A stretch of 64,000 nucleotides of DNA. It comes from SAR86 cluster bacterium AG-313-D11 (GTDB taxonomy: Bacteria; Pseudomonadota; Gammaproteobacteria; Magnimaribacterales; D2472). The translations under genes were made by a program, and so were the position numbers. Of this stretch, positions 63,810-64,000 are shown in pieces (within the stretch, counting starts at the first letter, position 1; every line of letters starts with the position of its first letter). The notes under the pieces are model-generated. The model saw only the letters and a list, made by a program, of their open reading frames with translations. It searched no databases and was not told the origin of the DNA. Location of the stretch: NCBI GenBank assembly GCA_003284215.1, contig QBVW01000003.1:62001-126000 (forward strand). The letters run 5' to 3'.

Positions 63810-63980
63810 AACTATCAGAGTTAGATAAGTCTGATAGGCGAATTCGGTGATTCACCTCTTGTCAAAAGGCGAACCCTCCGTTTCCTAATTTAATATAAAT
63901 ACTAATAAGATCACCTCCTGCGCAAGGGTATTAAAACAAACATAAACAAATCCCCTTAGTAACTTGTGTATGCGACATCT
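63786..63980 (-). ncRNA. Candidate structured non-coding RNA or attenuator leader
   Basis: On the minus strand a TATAAT (63992-63987) could start an RNA near 63980 that ends at the terminator, about 190 bases. It has an 8-base-pair hairpin with a 10-base loop (63812-63837), two TTCGCC copies that can each pair with the same GGTGAA (so two exclusive stems), and a GTTAGAT at its 5' end complementary to the hairpin loop. A mini-ORF of 10 codons with a good Shine-Dalgarno (63943-63911, MFVLIPLRRR) ends inside AGGAGGTGATC, an 11-base match to the ribosomal anti-Shine-Dalgarno. No known RNA family was recognised. The -35 region lies beyond the window. Confidence 0.45.
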
Positions 63981-64000
63981 AACTAAATTATATATAGAAA

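Noticed and set aside
63909-63919. GATCACCTCCT on the plus strand, as at the 3' end of 16S rRNA
   Set aside because: The sequence before it does not match the conserved 16S helix 45 region, so this is not an rRNA fragment. It is better read as a long Shine-Dalgarno-like string on the other strand.
1-64000. CRISPR arrays, insertion sequences and prophage
   Set aside because: No regularly spaced repeats, transposase, integrase or phage structural genes were seen on either strand.

Overview
The window is a gene-dense, AT-rich stretch of bacterial chromosome. The housekeeping genes point to a gammaproteobacterium: rpmF-fabD-fabG, rluC beside rne, nhaB, dusA, mrp-mlaA, metG beside an RnfB-like ferredoxin gene, RNase T, and pdxJ with the CGFS glutaredoxin gene. 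Short intergenic spaces, overlapping start and stop codons, low GC and many lipid- or steroid-type oxidoreductases suggest a streamlined marine lineage such as SAR86 or a relative. That placement is inference. No integrase, transposase, phage gene or CRISPR array was seen.

Layout. 1-9.7 kb: fatty-acid synthesis genes, rluC, rne with a hairpin-rich leader, nudC, nhaB, dusA and mrp-mlaA. 9.7-15.8 kb: metG, which has no AUG, GUG or UUG codon upstream of its HIGH motif; a ferredoxin-NADP reductase with an RnfB-like ferredoxin; RNase T; and a bacterioferritin-like gene behind a Fur box. 15.4-19.9 kb: a tight six-gene leftward operon from a KstD-like flavoprotein through an SDR and two SnoaL-like proteins to pdxJ and grxD. 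21.4-28.9 kb: a complete coenzyme F420 operon (npdG-cofE-cofD-cofC-fbiC) continuing without gaps into a DUF1295 membrane protein and an exported M20 amidohydrolase. 29-37.5 kb: an accessory catabolic region (SDRs, aldehyde dehydrogenase, APH-type kinase, DUF1214, sulfotransferase, amidohydrolase, KshA-like Rieske oxygenase). 37.5-46.9 kb: a CBS-MFS-rubredoxin-thioredoxin operon, then a signalling block (hybrid histidine kinase, response regulator, DHp-REC-GGDEF and PAS-EAL proteins). 47-64 kb: two almost identical tRNA-Arg genes, a BVMO-like monooxygenase, M28, M16 and gamma-glutamyltransferase hydrolases, a cytochrome P450, an ABC-F ATPase, and a DMT transporter operon preceded by a structured RNA region with a strong terminator.

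How the parts fit. KstD-like, KshA-like, P450, BVMO-like, DUF1295 and several SDR, SnoaL and aldehyde dehydrogenase genes together suggest oxidation of sterol- or isoprenoid-like compounds. Mrp, the CGFS glutaredoxin, the RnfB-like ferredoxin, FNR and rubredoxin supply iron-sulfur assembly and electron transfer. The F420 operon is the most distinctive system. It encodes every committed step plus an NADPH:F420 oxidoreductase, but no recognised F420-dependent catabolic enzyme, so the two operon passengers deserve attention.
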